From contig NZ_LOPW02000004.1 of NCBI RefSeq assembly GCF_001469875.2, forward strand, positions 365,777 to 429,776: a stretch of 64,000 nucleotides of DNA. Reading direction: 5' to 3'. Under the pieces are notes generated by a model. That model worked only from the letters and a program-made list of their open reading frames with translations. It did not search any database and had not been told where the DNA came from. This stretch comes from Haloferax marisrubri (GTDB lineage Archaea; Halobacteriota; Halobacteria; Halobacteriales; Haloferacaceae). Below are positions 1 through 11,312 of the stretch, piece by piece (position 1 is the stretch's first letter; the number at the start of each line of letters is the position of its first letter). A program made the translations under genes and the position numbers.

Positions 1-340
1 GGAGGAACGCCGGCTGCATCAGGTGGCGCTGCTGCCGCCAGAACTCGCCTTCGCTCGTGAGCAGGCCGTCGCCGAGGACCGTCCCGAGCGATTCCTGAAA
101 CAGCTCGCCTTTGATATACCGCTGGTTCTCCTGCACGAGGACGTGTTCGACGAGTTCGGGGTCGCTCAGCTGGTAAAACGAGATGCCGCCGATGTCGTAC
201 TCGGCGACCGGACCGTACTCGCGGGCCACCTCGGTGACGAACGCGAGCGGGTCGTCCGCGTACCGGAGGGTGTGGTGGACCACGGGCTTCGACGGCGGAC
301 TCGGCGGTCGTTCTTGACCGCGTTGCGTCGCTTCTGACAT
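1..340 (-). CDS. Cytochrome P450, N-terminal part (cut by window edge)
   Basis: About 113 residues of a P450 monooxygenase are visible before the gene runs off the left edge. The most telling stretch is GDGLLTSEGEFWRQQR followed by HLMQPAF: this is the helix C region, where the W and R contact a haem propionate, followed by the usual 'R-x-L-x-x-P-A-F' continuation. The haem-ligand Cys and the ExxR motif lie outside the window. The start is the ATG at 340; a TATA-like box at 392-403 would give a leader of about 30 bases. A Bat-like HTH gene lies upstream on the same strand and may regulate it, which is inference. The family is secure; the substrate cannot be told from this end. Confidence 0.88.
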   Translation of the reverse strand, partial: MSEATQRGQERPPSPPSKPVVHHTLRYADDPLAFVTEVAREYGPVAEYDIGGISFYQLSDPELVEHVLVQENQRYIKGELFQESLGTVLGDGLLTSEGEFWRQQRHLMQPAFL

Positions 341-391
341 GGTTGAAGCTACGGGCGGAACCGGGATGGCGCTACTGCCGATGCCGGCCGG

Positions 392-403
392 CCCTTTATA
401 TAG
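392..403 (-). promoter_or_regulatory. TATA box of the P450 gene
   Basis: On the minus strand the sequence reads CTATATAAAGGG, a strong archaeal TATA element in otherwise GC-rich DNA, about 52 bases before the P450 ATG. Transcription would start near 370. It lies between the stop of the HTH gene and the P450, so the P450 can be transcribed separately from its neighbour. Confidence 0.6.
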
Positions 404-439
404 TGGCTCTCCAAGTCGGTGACGCGACGGCGACGACGG

Positions 440-853
440 TCACCCGAGGCGGTTCATCACGCGCGATTCGACCTTCCGGAGGTGTTCCGAGACGGTGCTC
501 TGCGAGCAGTCGAGTTCGGCGGCGAGTTCCTCGACCGACACCCGCCGCGGGATGTCGTAGTAGCCGCGCTCGACGGCGGTGTCGAGCACTTCGCGCTGGC
601 GGGCGGTGAGGTCCGCGCGGACGCCGCCGCGGACCGGTTCGTAGTCCGAGAGGCCGTCCACGCAGAACGCGTCGGTGAGCGAGTCGGGGAGCGACGTGAC
701 CGCGCCCGAGAGTTGCGCGTGGCTCCCGAGGACGTTGACGACGACGCCGTCGCGGGTGAGCCGAATCGGCGTGTCGAGAAGCAGGTCGTGTTCGTCCACG
801 AGTTCGAGCAGCCGGCGCACGTCGTCGTCGAAGTGAGCCCGGAGACACTTCAT
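440..853 (-). CDS. Bat-type HTH-10 transcription regulator
   Basis: A 137-residue regulator. The C-terminal half has the HTH_10 (bacterio-opsin activator type) signature: LTARQREVLDTAVERGYYDIPR at about 82-103, then VSVEELAAELDCSQSTVSEHLRKVE. Full-size members are about 210 residues with a sensor-like N-terminal domain. This one starts late in that domain, but the part present (LTRDGVVVNVLG, then a SLPDSLTDAF stretch) matches its end, and no upstream in-frame extension is open. It is either a genuinely short member or an old N-terminal truncation. It precedes the P450 on the same strand and is divergent from metY. Its ligand and targets are unknown. Confidence 0.85.
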   Translation of the reverse strand: MKCLRAHFDDDVRRLLELVDEHDLLLDTPIRLTRDGVVVNVLGSHAQLSGAVTSLPDSLTDAFCVDGLSDYEPVRGGVRADLTARQREVLDTAVERGYYDIPRRVSVEELAAELDCSQSTVSEHLRKVESRVMNRLG

Positions 854-1024
854 GGGTTACTCCGACTCTCGCGCCGCCGAGGTATGCAACTTGCCCTCCG
901 ATGCGGACCGTCTCTTCTCTCCCGCGCCGTCCTCCGGGCCGGCCGCCGCTTTTCACCCCCAACCACGGGCAACGCTTGCCGTAACTGACGGTTATTCCTC
1001 TGTCCAAGATTATGCACCTCATAC

Positions 1025-2344
1025 ATGAACCGAGGCTTCCGCACGCTCGGCCTCCACGCCGGACAGGACCCGGACCCGGCGACAGGGGCCCGCGCCCCGC
1101 CACTCTATCAGACCACGTCGTACGTCTTCGACGACGCGGACCACGCCGCGGACCTGTACGCCCTCGAAGCCGACGGCGACGTCTACTCCCGCATCTCCAA
1201 CCCGACGACCCGCATCCTCGAACGCCGCCTCGCCGCCCTCGAATCGGGCGTCGACGCGGTCGCCACCGCGTCGGGGATGGGTGCCCTCGACGCGCTCACG
1301 ACCGTCCTCGCGTCGGTCGGCGACAACGTCGTCCTCTCGGAGGACATGTACGGCGGCACGGCCTCGTACTTCTCGAAGACCGCCGTCAGGCGGGGCATCG
1401 AATCCCGGACCGTCGAGACGCTCGACGTGGACGCCTACGAGGCGGCCATCGACGACGACACCGCCTTCGTCCACGTCGAGACGGTGGCGAACCCCTCGCT
1501 GAAGACGCCCGACTTCGAAGCCATCGCGGCGGTCGCCCACGAGCACCGCGTCCCGCTCGTCGTGGACAACACGTTCGCCACGCCCGCGCTCTGCCGACCC
1601 ATCGAACACGGCGCTGACATCGTCTGGGAGTCCACGACGAAGTGGCTCCACGGCTCCGGCACGACCGTCGGCGGCGTCGTCGTCGACGGCGGCACCTTCC
1701 CGTGGGACGCGGCCGACTACGACGAACTCTCCGGCGAGAACCCCGCGTTCGGCGTCGACTTCGTCGAGCGGTTCGGCGAGCGCGCCTTCGCCGAGGCCGT
1801 CCGCCAGCGCGCCGTCAGGAGCACCGGCAGTTGCCAGTCGCCGTTCGACGCGTGGCAGACCCTCCAGGGCGTCGAGACGCTCGCGCTTCGGATGCGCGCC
1901 CACTGCGACAACGCCCGCCGCGTCGCCGAGTTCCTCCGCGACCGCGACGGCGTCGCGTGGGTCACCTACCCCGGCTTCGAGGACCACGAGACCCACGACC
2001 TCGCCTCGGAGTACCTGCAGGGCGGCTACGCCGGCATGGTCACCTTCGGCCTCGACGGCGAGGACGACGAGGCGGCCTACGGGGCCGCCAAGACCGTCTG
2101 CGAGTCGGTCGACCTCGTGAGCTTCCTCGCCAACATCGGCGACGCGAAGACGCTGCTCATCCATCCCGCCTCGACCACGCACGCCCAGCTCTCGATGGAC
2201 GAACAGCGCGCCGCGGGCGTCGCGCCCGACATGCTCCGGCTGTCGGTCGGCATCGAGGACGCCGACGACATCATCGCCGACCTCGACCAGGCAATCGAAC
2301 ACGCCCTGCGTCAGCAGACGGACGGAGGCTCGGAGGAGCGATGA
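1025..2344 (+). CDS. metY: O-acetylhomoserine sulfhydrylase (first copy)
   Basis: A 439-residue PLP enzyme of the Cys/Met metabolism family, expected to make homocysteine (or methionine) from O-acetylhomoserine and sulfide or methanethiol. The schiff-base lysine is K206 in STTKWLHG. Other family marks are YSRISNPT near 55, SGMGALDA, and VDNTFATP ahead of the lysine. The size (about 430) and the long insertion after the lysine fit the MetY/Met17 group rather than cystathionine gamma-synthases of about 390. Its stop overlaps the metX start (ATGA), so the acetyl donor enzyme is translationally coupled. A similar copy follows metX at 3721. A TATA-like GTTATT near 992-998 suggests a leaderless or very short-leader transcript. 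Confidence 0.92.
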   Translation: MNRGFRTLGLHAGQDPDPATGARAPPLYQTTSYVFDDADHAADLYALEADGDVYSRISNPTTRILERRLAALESGVDAVATASGMGALDALTTVLASVGDNVVLSEDMYGGTASYFSKTAVRRGIESRTVETLDVDAYEAAIDDDTAFVHVETVANPSLKTPDFEAIAAVAHEHRVPLVVDNTFATPALCRPIEHGADIVWESTTKWLHGSGTTVGGVVVDGGTFPWDAADYDELSGENPAFGVDFVERFGERAFAEAVRQRAVRSTGSCQSPFDAWQTLQGVETLALRMRAHCDNARRVAEFLRDRDGVAWVTYPGFEDHETHDLASEYLQGGYAGMVTFGLDGEDDEAAYGAAKTVCESVDLVSFLANIGDAKTLLIHPASTTHAQLSMDEQRAAGVAPDMLRLSVGIEDADDIIADLDQAIEHALRQQTDGGSEER

Positions 2345-3588
2345 GCCGAACGCGAACCACGCCCGGCCGCCGGGTCGAATCCGACGTCGTCGACATCGGC
2401 GAACACGAGTTCGAGTCGGGCGAGATACTGCCCGACCTGAAAGTCGCCTACGAGGCCTACGGCGAGTTCGACGGGCAGAACGCGGTCCTCGTCTGTCACG
2501 GTCTCACCGGGAGCCAGCACGTCGCCGGCCACGGCACCGAGTCGGGCGTCTCCGGGCAGGCCCGCGCGTGGTGGGGCGACATCGTCGGGCCGGGCAAGGC
2601 CATCGACACCAACGACTACTACGTCATCTGTGTGAACGTCCCGGGGTCGTGTTACGGTACGAGCGGCCCGGCCAGCGATGGACCGGACGGCGAACCGTGG
2701 GGGACCGACTTCCCGCCGGTCACCGTCCACGACTGGACCCGCGCCCAGCGCCGCCTGCTCGACCACCTCGGCGTCGGCCGCCTGCACGCCGTCGTCGGCG
2801 GTTCCGTCGGCGGCATGAACGCGCTCGACTGGGCCGTGCAGTTCCCCGATGACGTGGAGCGCCTTGCGGTCGTCGCGTCCGCGGCCCGCCTCGATTCGCA
2901 GTGTCTCGGCATCGACGCCGTCGCCCGCCGCGCCATCACCTCGGACCCGAACTGGAACGGCGGCGACTACTACGGCGAGGACCAGCCCTCGCCCGACGCG
3001 GGCCTCGGACTCGCCCGCCAACTCGGCCACCTGATGTACCTCTCGAAAGACTCGATGGAGCGCAAGTTCGGCCGGCGCTCCGCGGGTCGCGGCGACCGCG
3101 GCGACGCCTTCCCCTCGGACCCCGCGGCGTCCTTCTTCCCGTACCGCGAGGTCGAGTCCTACCTCGACTACCAGGCCGAGAAGTTCGCCGAGCGGTTCGA
3201 CGCCAACGCGTATCTGTACCTCACGCGCGCCATGGACGACTTCGACCTCTCGGAGGGCTACGAGTCCGACGCGGCCGCGCTCGCCGCCTTCGAGGGCGAG
3301 TCGCTCCTCGTCTCCTTTACCGGCGACTGGCACTTCACGACCGAACAGTCCGAGTCGCTCGCGGGCGCGTTCCGCCGCGTCGACGTGCCGGTCGCACACC
3401 ACGTCGTCGAGTCCGACCACGGTCACGACGCCTTCCTCGTCGAACCCGAGAAGGTCGGGCCGCCGCTCGGTGACTTCGTCGACGAGGGCGTCGCGGGCCG
3501 CGCCGTGACCGACACCGCGCCCGACGGCGGCGAACCCGAGGAAGACGAGGACTTCGCCCCGGTCCACTCCTCGCTGTTCTCGCGCTGA
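2341..3588 (+). CDS. metX: Homoserine O-acetyltransferase
   Basis: A 415-residue alpha/beta-hydrolase-fold acyltransferase that activates homoserine with acetyl-CoA for the sulfhydrylases on either side. The nucleophile elbow [13 protein letters not shown] places the catalytic Ser at 155. The C-terminal [12 protein letters not shown] carries the family histidine, and the Asp is likely in the FTGDWHF stretch. The N-terminal part has [14 protein letters not shown] and WWGDIVGPG, typical of MetX. I chose the ATG at 2341 because it overlaps the metY stop as ATGA and begins just before the conserved region. The open frame extends further left only as a shadow of metY. An acidic tail of about 30 residues follows the catalytic domain. 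Confidence 0.93.
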   Translation: MSRTRTTPGRRVESDVVDIGEHEFESGEILPDLKVAYEAYGEFDGQNAVLVCHGLTGSQHVAGHGTESGVSGQARAWWGDIVGPGKAIDTNDYYVICVNVPGSCYGTSGPASDGPDGEPWGTDFPPVTVHDWTRAQRRLLDHLGVGRLHAVVGGSVGGMNALDWAVQFPDDVERLAVVASAARLDSQCLGIDAVARRAITSDPNWNGGDYYGEDQPSPDAGLGLARQLGHLMYLSKDSMERKFGRRSAGRGDRGDAFPSDPAASFFPYREVESYLDYQAEKFAERFDANAYLYLTRAMDDFDLSEGYESDAAALAAFEGESLLVSFTGDWHFTTEQSESLAGAFRRVDVPVAHHVVESDHGHDAFLVEPEKVGPPLGDFVDEGVAGRAVTDTAPDGGEPEEDEDFAPVHSSLFSR

Positions 3589-3720
3589 GGCGCGGGCGGT
3601 CGTGGCGGACGCTCGCCCTCGGTTCTCAGGGGCTTCTTGTCAATTGCTACCGCGTCGCAGAAGCCGGCGGGAATTGCGACCGCCACCGCGCTTTACGCCC
3701 GTCCGATTCGACGTTCGGGT

Positions 3721-5016
<1,296 letters not shown>

Positions 5017-5139
5017 GCGCGCCCGCCTCGGCCGAGTCGCTCCCGGTCGCCACGCCGTCGTCGGCGTCGGCGTCAGCGTCGGCGGACGAGTCGGCGACCG
5101 ACCGCCGTCACTTTTGTGCCTGCGCCAGTAGGTAACTCC

Positions 5140-6300
5140 GTGGTAGAAGCACTCCTCTTCGTCGGTCTCATAGTGGCAGTGTTCGTCGGGTTCAACATCG
5201 GCGGCTCGTCCACGGGGGTCGCCTTCGGCCCTGCGGTCGGGAGCGATGTGCTCGGGAAACTCGCCGCCGCGGCCCTCATGACCGGGTTCGCGCTCCTCGG
5301 CGGGTGGACTCTCGGTCGAGAGGTCGTCGCTAAGATGGGCGGCGAAATCGTCCCGCAAAGCGAGTTCACCCTCCCGGTGAGCGTCGCCGTCCTCTTTTTC
5401 GTCGGCCTCGCGCTGTTGGTCTCCAACACTTTCGGCGTCCCCGCCTCCACGTCGATGACGGCGGTCGGGGCCATCGCGGGACTCGGCCTCGCCCACGGGT
5501 CGCTCGACGCCGGCGTAATGCTCGAAATCATCTCGTGGTGGATTGTCGCGCCCGTCATCGCCTTCTGGATATGCGCGGTCATCGGGCGGTACGTCTACCC
5601 CTACCTCGACGCGTGGCTCAAACTCGACCAGAGCCCCGGCGCGCTCGTCACGCTCGACCGCGATGGCGGCATCCCGCGGCCGCGACTCGGGCCGAACACG
5701 ACGTACCGCGAGTTCGGGAGCACCGTCCTCGTCGTCGTCGTCGCCTGTTACATGGCGTTCTCCGCGGGCGCGTCGAACGTCGCCAACGCGGTCGCCCCGC
5801 TCGTCGGCAACGGCGCGCTCGATATGAACACGGGCATCCTCGTCGCCGGCGGTGCCATCGGCCTCGGCGCGTTCACCATCGCCCGCCGGACGCTCGACAC
5901 CGTCGGCAACGACCTCACGCAGTTGCCCATCCTCGCGGCGCTCATCGTCGAGACGGTGAGCGCGTCGCTCATCTCCTTCCTGTCGGCTATCGGCATCCCC
6001 GCCAGCCTCGCCGTGAGCGCGACGATGTGCATCGTCGGTCTCGGCTGGGGACGGGCGACCCGCACCGTCACCCTCGGCGAGGCCCTGAGCGGCGGCGAGG
6101 CCCCGCAGGTGTCGGTCAACGCGCTCACCGTCGAGCGCGAGGACGAGGTGCCGAAGATGGGCGAGGAAGCGCCGGACGAACTCTCCGCGCAGGACCTGTT
6201 CGACCCCGGCACGACCGGGCGGGTCATCTTCTTCTGGATGCTCACGCCCTCGCTTTCGGCCATCGCGTCGTACGCGCTGTTCTCCGCTGGCATTATCTGA
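5140..6300 (+). CDS. PiT-family inorganic phosphate permease
   Basis: A membrane permease of about 386 residues with roughly ten hydrophobic segments and two PiT repeats. The first carries [17 protein letters not shown] near the N-terminus and [16 protein letters not shown]. The second carries [21 protein letters not shown] and [20 protein letters not shown] soluble acidic loop lies between 200 and 220 and another near 315-350. The family imports phosphate with H+ or Na+. In the first repeat the canonical GANDVAN reads IGGSSTG, a frequent archaeal variant. GTG at 5140 gives a tidy N-terminal membrane segment; another GTG at 5116 is possible, so the exact start is uncertain. It stands alone between metY and ferredoxin. 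Confidence 0.88.
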   Translation: MVEALLFVGLIVAVFVGFNIGGSSTGVAFGPAVGSDVLGKLAAAALMTGFALLGGWTLGREVVAKMGGEIVPQSEFTLPVSVAVLFFVGLALLVSNTFGVPASTSMTAVGAIAGLGLAHGSLDAGVMLEIISWWIVAPVIAFWICAVIGRYVYPYLDAWLKLDQSPGALVTLDRDGGIPRPRLGPNTTYREFGSTVLVVVVACYMAFSAGASNVANAVAPLVGNGALDMNTGILVAGGAIGLGAFTIARRTLDTVGNDLTQLPILAALIVETVSASLISFLSAIGIPASLAVSATMCIVGLGWGRATRTVTLGEALSGGEAPQVSVNALTVEREDEVPKMGEEAPDELSAQDLFDPGTTGRVIFFWMLTPSLSAIASYALFSAGII

Positions 6301-6440
6301 AGCGTTCGACCGTCGCATCGGCTGATTCGAAACCATCACGGTCAACAATGAAACAAACGGGCGACCGCCGCCGTGCCGCGGGTCGAATTCGGCGCACGGA
6401 ACAGCAAAGTCTAATGGGGTGGCCTTCGAATCCTCTGTCG

Positions 6441-6830
6441 ATGCCCACGGTAACCTACCTCAACTACGAAGTTCTCGACGACAACGGCTGGGACCTCGAC
6501 GACGACGACCTCTTCGAACAGGCCGCCGACGCCGGTCTCGACGCCGAAGACTACGGTGAGATGGAAGTTAATCAGGGCGAGTACATCCTCGAAGCCGCAG
6601 AGGCGCAGGGCTACGACTGGCCCTTCAGCTGCCGTGCCGGTGCCTGTGCGAACTGCGCGTCCATCCTCAAGGAAGGCGAAATCGAGATGGACATGCAGCA
6701 GATTCTCTCCGACGAGGAAGTCAACGACAAGAACGTCCGTCTCACCTGCATCGGTTCGCCGGTCGAGGACGAGGTCAAGATCGTCTACAACGCGAAGCAC
6801 CTCGACTACCTGCAGAACCGCGTCATCTAA
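6441..6830 (+). CDS. fer: Halophilic plant-type 2Fe-2S ferredoxin
   Basis: A 129-residue soluble electron carrier. Cluster ligands are C64, C69, C72 and C103 in the CxxxxCxxC...C pattern ([11 protein letters not shown] then LTCIG). Compared with plant ferredoxins of about 97 residues it has a very acidic N-terminal insertion of about 30 residues ([15 protein letters not shown]), the known halophilic hyper-acidic domain. In haloarchaea this ferredoxin accepts electrons from pyruvate and 2-oxoglutarate ferredoxin oxidoreductases. The ATG at 6441 is preceded by a TATA-like box (TCTAATGG, about 6410-6417). The gene stands alone. Confidence 0.97.
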   Translation: MPTVTYLNYEVLDDNGWDLDDDDLFEQAADAGLDAEDYGEMEVNQGEYILEAAEAQGYDWPFSCRAGACANCASILKEGEIEMDMQQILSDEEVNDKNVRLTCIGSPVEDEVKIVYNAKHLDYLQNRVI

Positions 6831-6950
6831 GGCGCTCACCCGAACATTTCTTTCGACGCACCGGCCCGTGACCGGTAGGTCCGCCGTTTCCTCTCCCGTT
6901 CGAGTCGAGCGGCCGACAGCGATTTGTCCCGCGGCACGGTCGCTCCATCC

Positions 6951-7892
6951 GTGTCGAGGTTCGCGACCGCCGTCCGCGCGTTTCGCCCCGACCGCTCGCT
7001 CCCGAGCGAAGCGACCGAACTCGGCCGAATCGGACTGTTTCTCGCCTGTCTCACGGTTACGAGCGCTGTCAGCTACTGGGTCGCGCTCAGACTCCTCGGC
7101 GTCCCGGTAGCGGGGACGCTCGCGTCGCCGAACGTCGCCGGCCTCGCGGTTCCGTCGCTCGTCTACGCGCGCTATCGCGGTGTCCCGCCGTCGTTCGGGT
7201 TCCCCGAGCGCGCCCGACTCGCCGACGTGGCGGCGACGGTTCTCGCTCCCGCGCTCGCCGTCGTCGCACTGAGCGTCGTCTTCGCGGTCGGGTTCGACGC
7301 CTCTCTCGCCGCGCTTCTCGGGTGGACGTACCATCCCGAGGCGTCGGTCGTGACGGCGGCAGTTCAGGCCGCCGAAGACGTGGTGCTCACCGGGGTCGGG
7401 TTCGGTCTCCTCGTCGCGGTCGCGTTCGACCTCGCCTCGTCGCGGGTCGGTCTCGCGCCCGTTCGCGCGGTCGTCGCTGCGACCGCGCTCGCGACGTTCT
7501 TTCACTCGGTGCTTCGGGACGCCGCGTTCACGCTCGTCGTCTTCCCGAAACCGTGGCGCGTCACCGTCCTCGGCCTTCTCCTCGTCGCGACCGTCTGCGG
7601 CTGTGTCGCGGTCGGCGTGACGTATCGAAGCGCGGCCGAGCGCTCGCTCCGCCACGTCTCGCGGCCGGCGCTCGCCCCCGTGTTCGCCTTCGGACTGCTC
7701 GGCGCGGTCGCGCTCGGAACCGCCTTCGCCGACGTTCCCGGCGGCGTCAAGCACGTCCTGTGGGCGCTCGCGTTCGGACTCGCCGCCTTCGGCTACCACC
7801 GCTCGAAGTCGGTGTGGGTCCCCGCGGCCGCGATGGCGCTGTTCTGGCTCTCGATTCGGCTCGTCGCGTTCGTCGAACTCGCGGCGTTCTGA
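6951..7892 (+). CDS. Polytopic membrane protein, unknown function
   Basis: About 313 residues with eight or more hydrophobic segments rich in Ala, Val and Leu, between ferredoxin and pibD. Features that stand out are a paired AAEDVVLTGVGFGL near 140-155 and FFHSVLRDAAFT near 185. The Glu and the His in membrane segments vaguely recall CPBP/CAAX-type intramembrane proteases, but the EExxxR and FxxxH motifs of that family are not clear, so I do not assign it. The start is probably the GTG at 6951, ahead of a basic stretch (SRFATAVRAFRPDR); a start at 6924 is also open. Gene composition matches its neighbours. Confidence 0.7.
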   Translation: MSRFATAVRAFRPDRSLPSEATELGRIGLFLACLTVTSAVSYWVALRLLGVPVAGTLASPNVAGLAVPSLVYARYRGVPPSFGFPERARLADVAATVLAPALAVVALSVVFAVGFDASLAALLGWTYHPEASVVTAAVQAAEDVVLTGVGFGLLVAVAFDLASSRVGLAPVRAVVAATALATFFHSVLRDAAFTLVVFPKPWRVTVLGLLLVATVCGCVAVGVTYRSAAERSLRHVSRPALAPVFAFGLLGAVALGTAFADVPGGVKHVLWALAFGLAAFGYHRSKSVWVPAAAMALFWLSIRLVAFVELAAF

Positions 7893-7965
7893 CCCGCCGC
7901 CGGGGTCGGTTTCAGGATTGATACCCGTCCCGAACACCTAACTCCCCTGCCCCCAGTCTGCGGGT

Positions 7966-8988
7966 ATGTTCGGTATCGGTACGCTCCCCGACCTCCTGCG
8001 GTTGGTGGTGCTCCCCGTCCTCGCGTGGACCGCGGTCCGCGACGTCCGCACGCGTCGCGTCCCCAACGTCGTCTGGTATCCGCTCGCGGCGCTGGGCGTC
8101 GTCCTGCTCGCGTGGGAACTGGTCGGCCACCTCCCGCCCGAGACGGTGCTCGACCGGCTCTATCTGATTCGCGTCGCCGTGAGCGTCTGTTTCGTCGTCC
8201 CGCTTTCGTACCTGTTCTGGCGGCTCGGCGGCTTCGGCGGCGCGGACGCGAAGGCGCTCATGGTGTTCGCCGTCCTGCTCCCGACGTTCCCCAGTTACGT
8301 CATCGCCGGAACGGAGTTCCCGCTCGCCGCCACCCGCCTCGGCGTCTTCTCGATGACGATTCTCACGAACACGGTCATCGTCGGCCTCGCCTACCCGCTG
8401 TTCCTCGCCGCCCGGAACCTCGCCGACGGCGAGTTCGAGTTCCCCATCTCGTTCGTCGGCCGCCGCGTCTCCGTGGCGTCGCTCTCGACTGCCCACGGCC
8501 GCCTGTTCGAGTCGCCCGAGGGAATCACGCGGAACGGCCTCGACCTCGACGCGCTTCGGATGTACCTCCGCTGGCGCGGCCTCACGTTCGCGGACCTGCT
8601 GGCGGACCCAGACGCCCTCCGCGACCCCGACAGCATCGGCGAGACGTTCGACCCGACCGACGGCGCGGTCCACCGTGCGGCCACCGACGGCGGCACGTCG
8701 GCCGATTTCGACGGCGACGGCGAGACCGTGGACGGCGGCGAAGCCGCGCCGGGCGCATCGTTCGACGACCCGTGGGGCGCGGCCCAGTTCCTCGACAGCA
8801 TCGAGGGAACCGCCTACGGCACCTCGCCCGAGAAGCTCCGCGGCGGACTGGAACTCGTGACGGCCCGCGAGTCGGTGTGGATTTCGCCGGGCATCCCGTT
8901 TCTCGTTCCCATGTTCGTCGGCCTCGTCGTCGCGTTCGGCTACGGCGACATCCTCTTCGGCGTCCTCGGCGCGCTCGGTATCGTCTGA
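7966..8988 (+). CDS. pibD: Prepilin/preflagellin peptidase
   Basis: A 340-residue integral membrane aspartic protease that cleaves class III signal peptides of archaellins and type IV pilins. The two catalytic aspartates are visible: D26 in [12 protein letters not shown] and D94 in [11 protein letters not shown], where GGAD stands in for the GxGD motif. Hydrophobic segments surround both. A long soluble loop (about residues 150-305, with acidic and Gly-rich parts such as [17 protein letters not shown]) precedes a final hydrophobic hairpin ([29 protein letters not shown]). This gene supplies the pilus and archaellum systems although no pilin genes lie nearby. A TATA-like CCTAACT lies about 28 bases before the ATG. 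Confidence 0.92.
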   Translation: MFGIGTLPDLLRLVVLPVLAWTAVRDVRTRRVPNVVWYPLAALGVVLLAWELVGHLPPETVLDRLYLIRVAVSVCFVVPLSYLFWRLGGFGGADAKALMVFAVLLPTFPSYVIAGTEFPLAATRLGVFSMTILTNTVIVGLAYPLFLAARNLADGEFEFPISFVGRRVSVASLSTAHGRLFESPEGITRNGLDLDALRMYLRWRGLTFADLLADPDALRDPDSIGETFDPTDGAVHRAATDGGTSADFDGDGETVDGGEAAPGASFDDPWGAAQFLDSIEGTAYGTSPEKLRGGLELVTARESVWISPGIPFLVPMFVGLVVAFGYGDILFGVLGALGIV

Positions 8989-9068
8989 GTTCCCGCGGAG
9001 GGCCGTGCCGAGCGCCGTCCGCGCGGCGACGCACAAGAGATAACCCCCACGACCGCGTGGCCCGAATC

Positions 9069-9437
9069 ATGACCGTCGATGTCGACTTCGGCGAGGACGG
9101 ACTCGTCCCCGCCGTGGCGCAGGACGCCGACTCCGGAGAGGTGCTCATGCTGGCGTACGTCTCGCCGGAGGCGCTCGACCGGACCATCGAGACGGGCCGG
9201 GCGCACTACTACTCGCGGAGCCGCGACGAACTCTGGGAGAAGGGCGCATCCAGCGGCCACACACAGGAGATTCGGGAGGTCCGCGTCGACTGCGACGCCG
9301 ACACCCTGCTGTACCTCGTCGACCAGAACGTCGGGGCGTGCCACACCGGCCACCGGTCGTGTTTCTACCGCACCGTCGAGGGCGAGAACGTCGGCGAGCG
9401 CGTCTTCGACCCCGACGCGGTCTACGACGACGAGTGA
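9069..9437 (+). CDS. hisI: Phosphoribosyl-AMP cyclohydrolase
   Basis: A 122-residue single-domain HisI enzyme, third step of histidine synthesis, opening the adenine ring of phosphoribosyl-AMP. Conserved blocks are [33 protein letters not shown] and [13 protein letters not shown]; the Cys and His residues are the Zn and Mg ligands of the family. It is not fused to HisE. ATG at 9069 is chosen because the family similarity starts at once and the upstream frame belongs to a shadow of pibD. hisA and hisB follow within 3.5 kb but are not in one operon with it. Confidence 0.96.
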   Translation: MTVDVDFGEDGLVPAVAQDADSGEVLMLAYVSPEALDRTIETGRAHYYSRSRDELWEKGASSGHTQEIREVRVDCDADTLLYLVDQNVGACHTGHRSCFYRTVEGENVGERVFDPDAVYDDE

Positions 9438-9527
9438 CCGATGCGAGCCGACCGATGACGGGCGCGACTGATACGATAACCACGGCCGCCGGCACGCCGA
9501 CCGGCCGATGACCACGGTCGCGGGCCG

Positions 9528-9779
9528 ATGCTGAGCGTCAATCCGATTTCGCTGGTCGCCATCGTCGTGGGCTTGAGCTGTTTCGCCCTCGGCGGCCGAC
9601 TGCTCAAGAGCGCCGCCGCCGCCCGCCGGGTCGCCCGCTCGGACGACCCGGAGTTCGTCCTCGACCCGACCCGCGAGGACCCGCCGGACGACGAACTCGA
9701 CGGCGACGACCTCGAACGCGGCTTCATGCTGTTGGTGTTCGGGGCGCTGGCGCTCCTGTTCGCGGCGATTAGCCTGTGA
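9528..9779 (+). CDS. Small two-segment membrane protein
   Basis: 83 residues: an N-terminal hydrophobic segment (about 7-26), a basic then acidic cytoplasm-like loop (AAAARRVARSDDPE, then DPPDDELDGDDLE), and a C-terminal hydrophobic segment (about 66-82). The pattern is a hairpin of two membrane spans. It follows hisI by about 90 bases and converges with glmM. GC-rich third positions and the clean layout of the segments support a real gene. I do not recognise a function. Confidence 0.6.
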   Translation: MLSVNPISLVAIVVGLSCFALGGRLLKSAAAARRVARSDDPEFVLDPTREDPPDDELDGDDLERGFMLLVFGALALLFAAISL

Positions 9780-9822
9780 GCGGCGCGCGAAAAGAGATTT
9801 TTCCGTCGGTTCTGCCGCCGAG

Positions 9823-11187
9823 TTACAGCGTCGCGACCGCGCTTCGGAGCGCGTCGGCGGCGTCTTCGGCGAGTTCGGTCGCGCGCTCCTCGGAGCGACC
9901 TTCGGCGTAGACGCGGACTTTCGGCTCGGTCCCGGAGGGGCGGACGAGGACCCACGCGTCGCCGTAGTCGAGGCGGTAGCCGTCGGTCGTGTTCGGGGTC
10001 GCGTCGGCCGATTCGGCGTAGTCGGCCGCGGCGTTGAGCATCGCCGTCAGCTCGGCTTCCTCGTCGTATTCGAGGTTGATGCGGACGTTGTAGTAGTCCT
10101 CGTAGGGCGCGACGAGTTCGCTCGGCGGGCGCTCGGCGACGAGTTCGAGGAACTTCGCCGCGATGTACGCGCCGTCGCGGACGAGGCGGTAGTTCGGGTA
10201 GAACACGCCTCCGTTGCCTTCGCCGGCGACGGGGACGTTCCGACCCTCGCGCCAGAGTTCGCGGATGCGGGTGATGAGGTTCGTCGCGCCGATGGGCGTG
10301 AGTTCGAGTTCGGCACCGACCTCCTCACAGACGTCGACGAGGCGCTGGGAGACGTTCACGGCGGAGACGGTCGCGTCGCCCGGTTCGAGGGCGGCGGCCG
10401 CGAGAGCGGCCAGCGACGCCTCACCGGAGATGGACTCGCCGTGCTCGTTCACGAAGACGGCCCGGTCGGCGTCGCCGTCGTGGGCGATTCCCACGTCGGC
10501 GTCGGTCGCGCGGACGAGGCGTTCGAGGTCGCGGAGGTTCTCGGGGACCGGTTCGGACTGGCGACCGGGGAAGTGGCCGTCGGGTTGGGCGTTGACCGTG
10601 CGGACCTCACAGCCGAGTTCACGGAGGAAGTCGGGCGTGACGAGCGAGCCGGCACCGTGGCCGGGGTCGAGCGCGACGGTGAGGTTCGCGTCGGCGATTT
10701 TCTCGCGGTCGACGTTGGCGAGGAGGTCCTCGCGGTAGTCGTCGTTCGCCGTCTCGACGCGCCGAGTCTTGCCGACGCCGTCCCACTCGGCCACGTCGAA
10801 CTCCTCGGCGAGGATGTGGTCTTCGATGCGCTCTAACTCCTCGACGGCGAGTTCGACGCCGTCGTCGCCGACGAGCTTGACGCCGTTGAACTCCGGCGGG
10901 TTGTGCGAGGCCGTGATGACGACGCCCGGAACGCCCTGATTCTCGCAGTACCGGACCGCGGCGGGGGTGGGGACGACGCCGAGGTCGTCCACGTCGACGC
11001 CGACGCTCGCCAGCCCGGACTCGGCGGCGTTGACGAACATCTCGCCCGTGGTTCGGGTGTCGCGTGCGATGGCGACCCGGTCTGCGTTCCAGACCGTGCC
11101 GGCGGCCTTCGCGACGCGGAGGACGAACTCCGGGGTGAGGCTCTCACCCACCACGCCGCGGGTGCCGCTGGAACCGAAGAGTTTCAT
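9823..11187 (-). CDS. glmM: Phosphohexomutase, phosphoglucosamine mutase type
   Basis: A 454-residue alpha-D-phosphohexomutase. The phosphoserine loop is TASHNPPEFNG with Ser94. The metal loop is AHDGDADRAVF; the sugar loop GEGNGGVFYPN and the phosphate-binding RPSGTEPKVRVYAEG are present. These are all four family motifs. GEGNGG and the overall spacing favour GlmM-like archaeal mutases (glucosamine-, mannose- or glucose-phosphate), but substrate preference cannot be decided by eye. MKLFGSSGTRG begins at ATG 11187, which is the family start. It is divergent from hisA across a 125-base gap. Confidence 0.88.
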   Translation of the reverse strand: MKLFGSSGTRGVVGESLTPEFVLRVAKAAGTVWNADRVAIARDTRTTGEMFVNAAESGLASVGVDVDDLGVVPTPAAVRYCENQGVPGVVITASHNPPEFNGVKLVGDDGVELAVEELERIEDHILAEEFDVAEWDGVGKTRRVETANDDYREDLLANVDREKIADANLTVALDPGHGAGSLVTPDFLRELGCEVRTVNAQPDGHFPGRQSEPVPENLRDLERLVRATDADVGIAHDGDADRAVFVNEHGESISGEASLAALAAAALEPGDATVSAVNVSQRLVDVCEEVGAELELTPIGATNLITRIRELWREGRNVPVAGEGNGGVFYPNYRLVRDGAYIAAKFLELVAERPPSELVAPYEDYYNVRINLEYDEEAELTAMLNAAADYAESADATPNTTDGYRLDYGDAWVLVRPSGTEPKVRVYAEGRSEERATELAEDAADALRSAVATL

Positions 11188-11312
11188 TGAGTGTGTGTGC
11201 ACCCCGGCGCGACAAAGCCGTTCCGAACTGTTGGTTCGCTCGTTACGTTCCTCGGTGAACTCGGGTCGCCGTATCCGGTGCGTTTACGCACGTCGCTCGC
11301 CCACGGTGGCGT

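Noticed and set aside
440..853. HTH regulator as a pseudogene
   Set aside because: N-terminus is short, but the frame is intact, HTH residues are conserved and no frameshifted upstream fragment of the missing domain was found.
854..1024. SAM or other riboswitch upstream of metY-metX
   Set aside because: Promoter position implies almost no leader RNA, and no riboswitch-like structure is visible.
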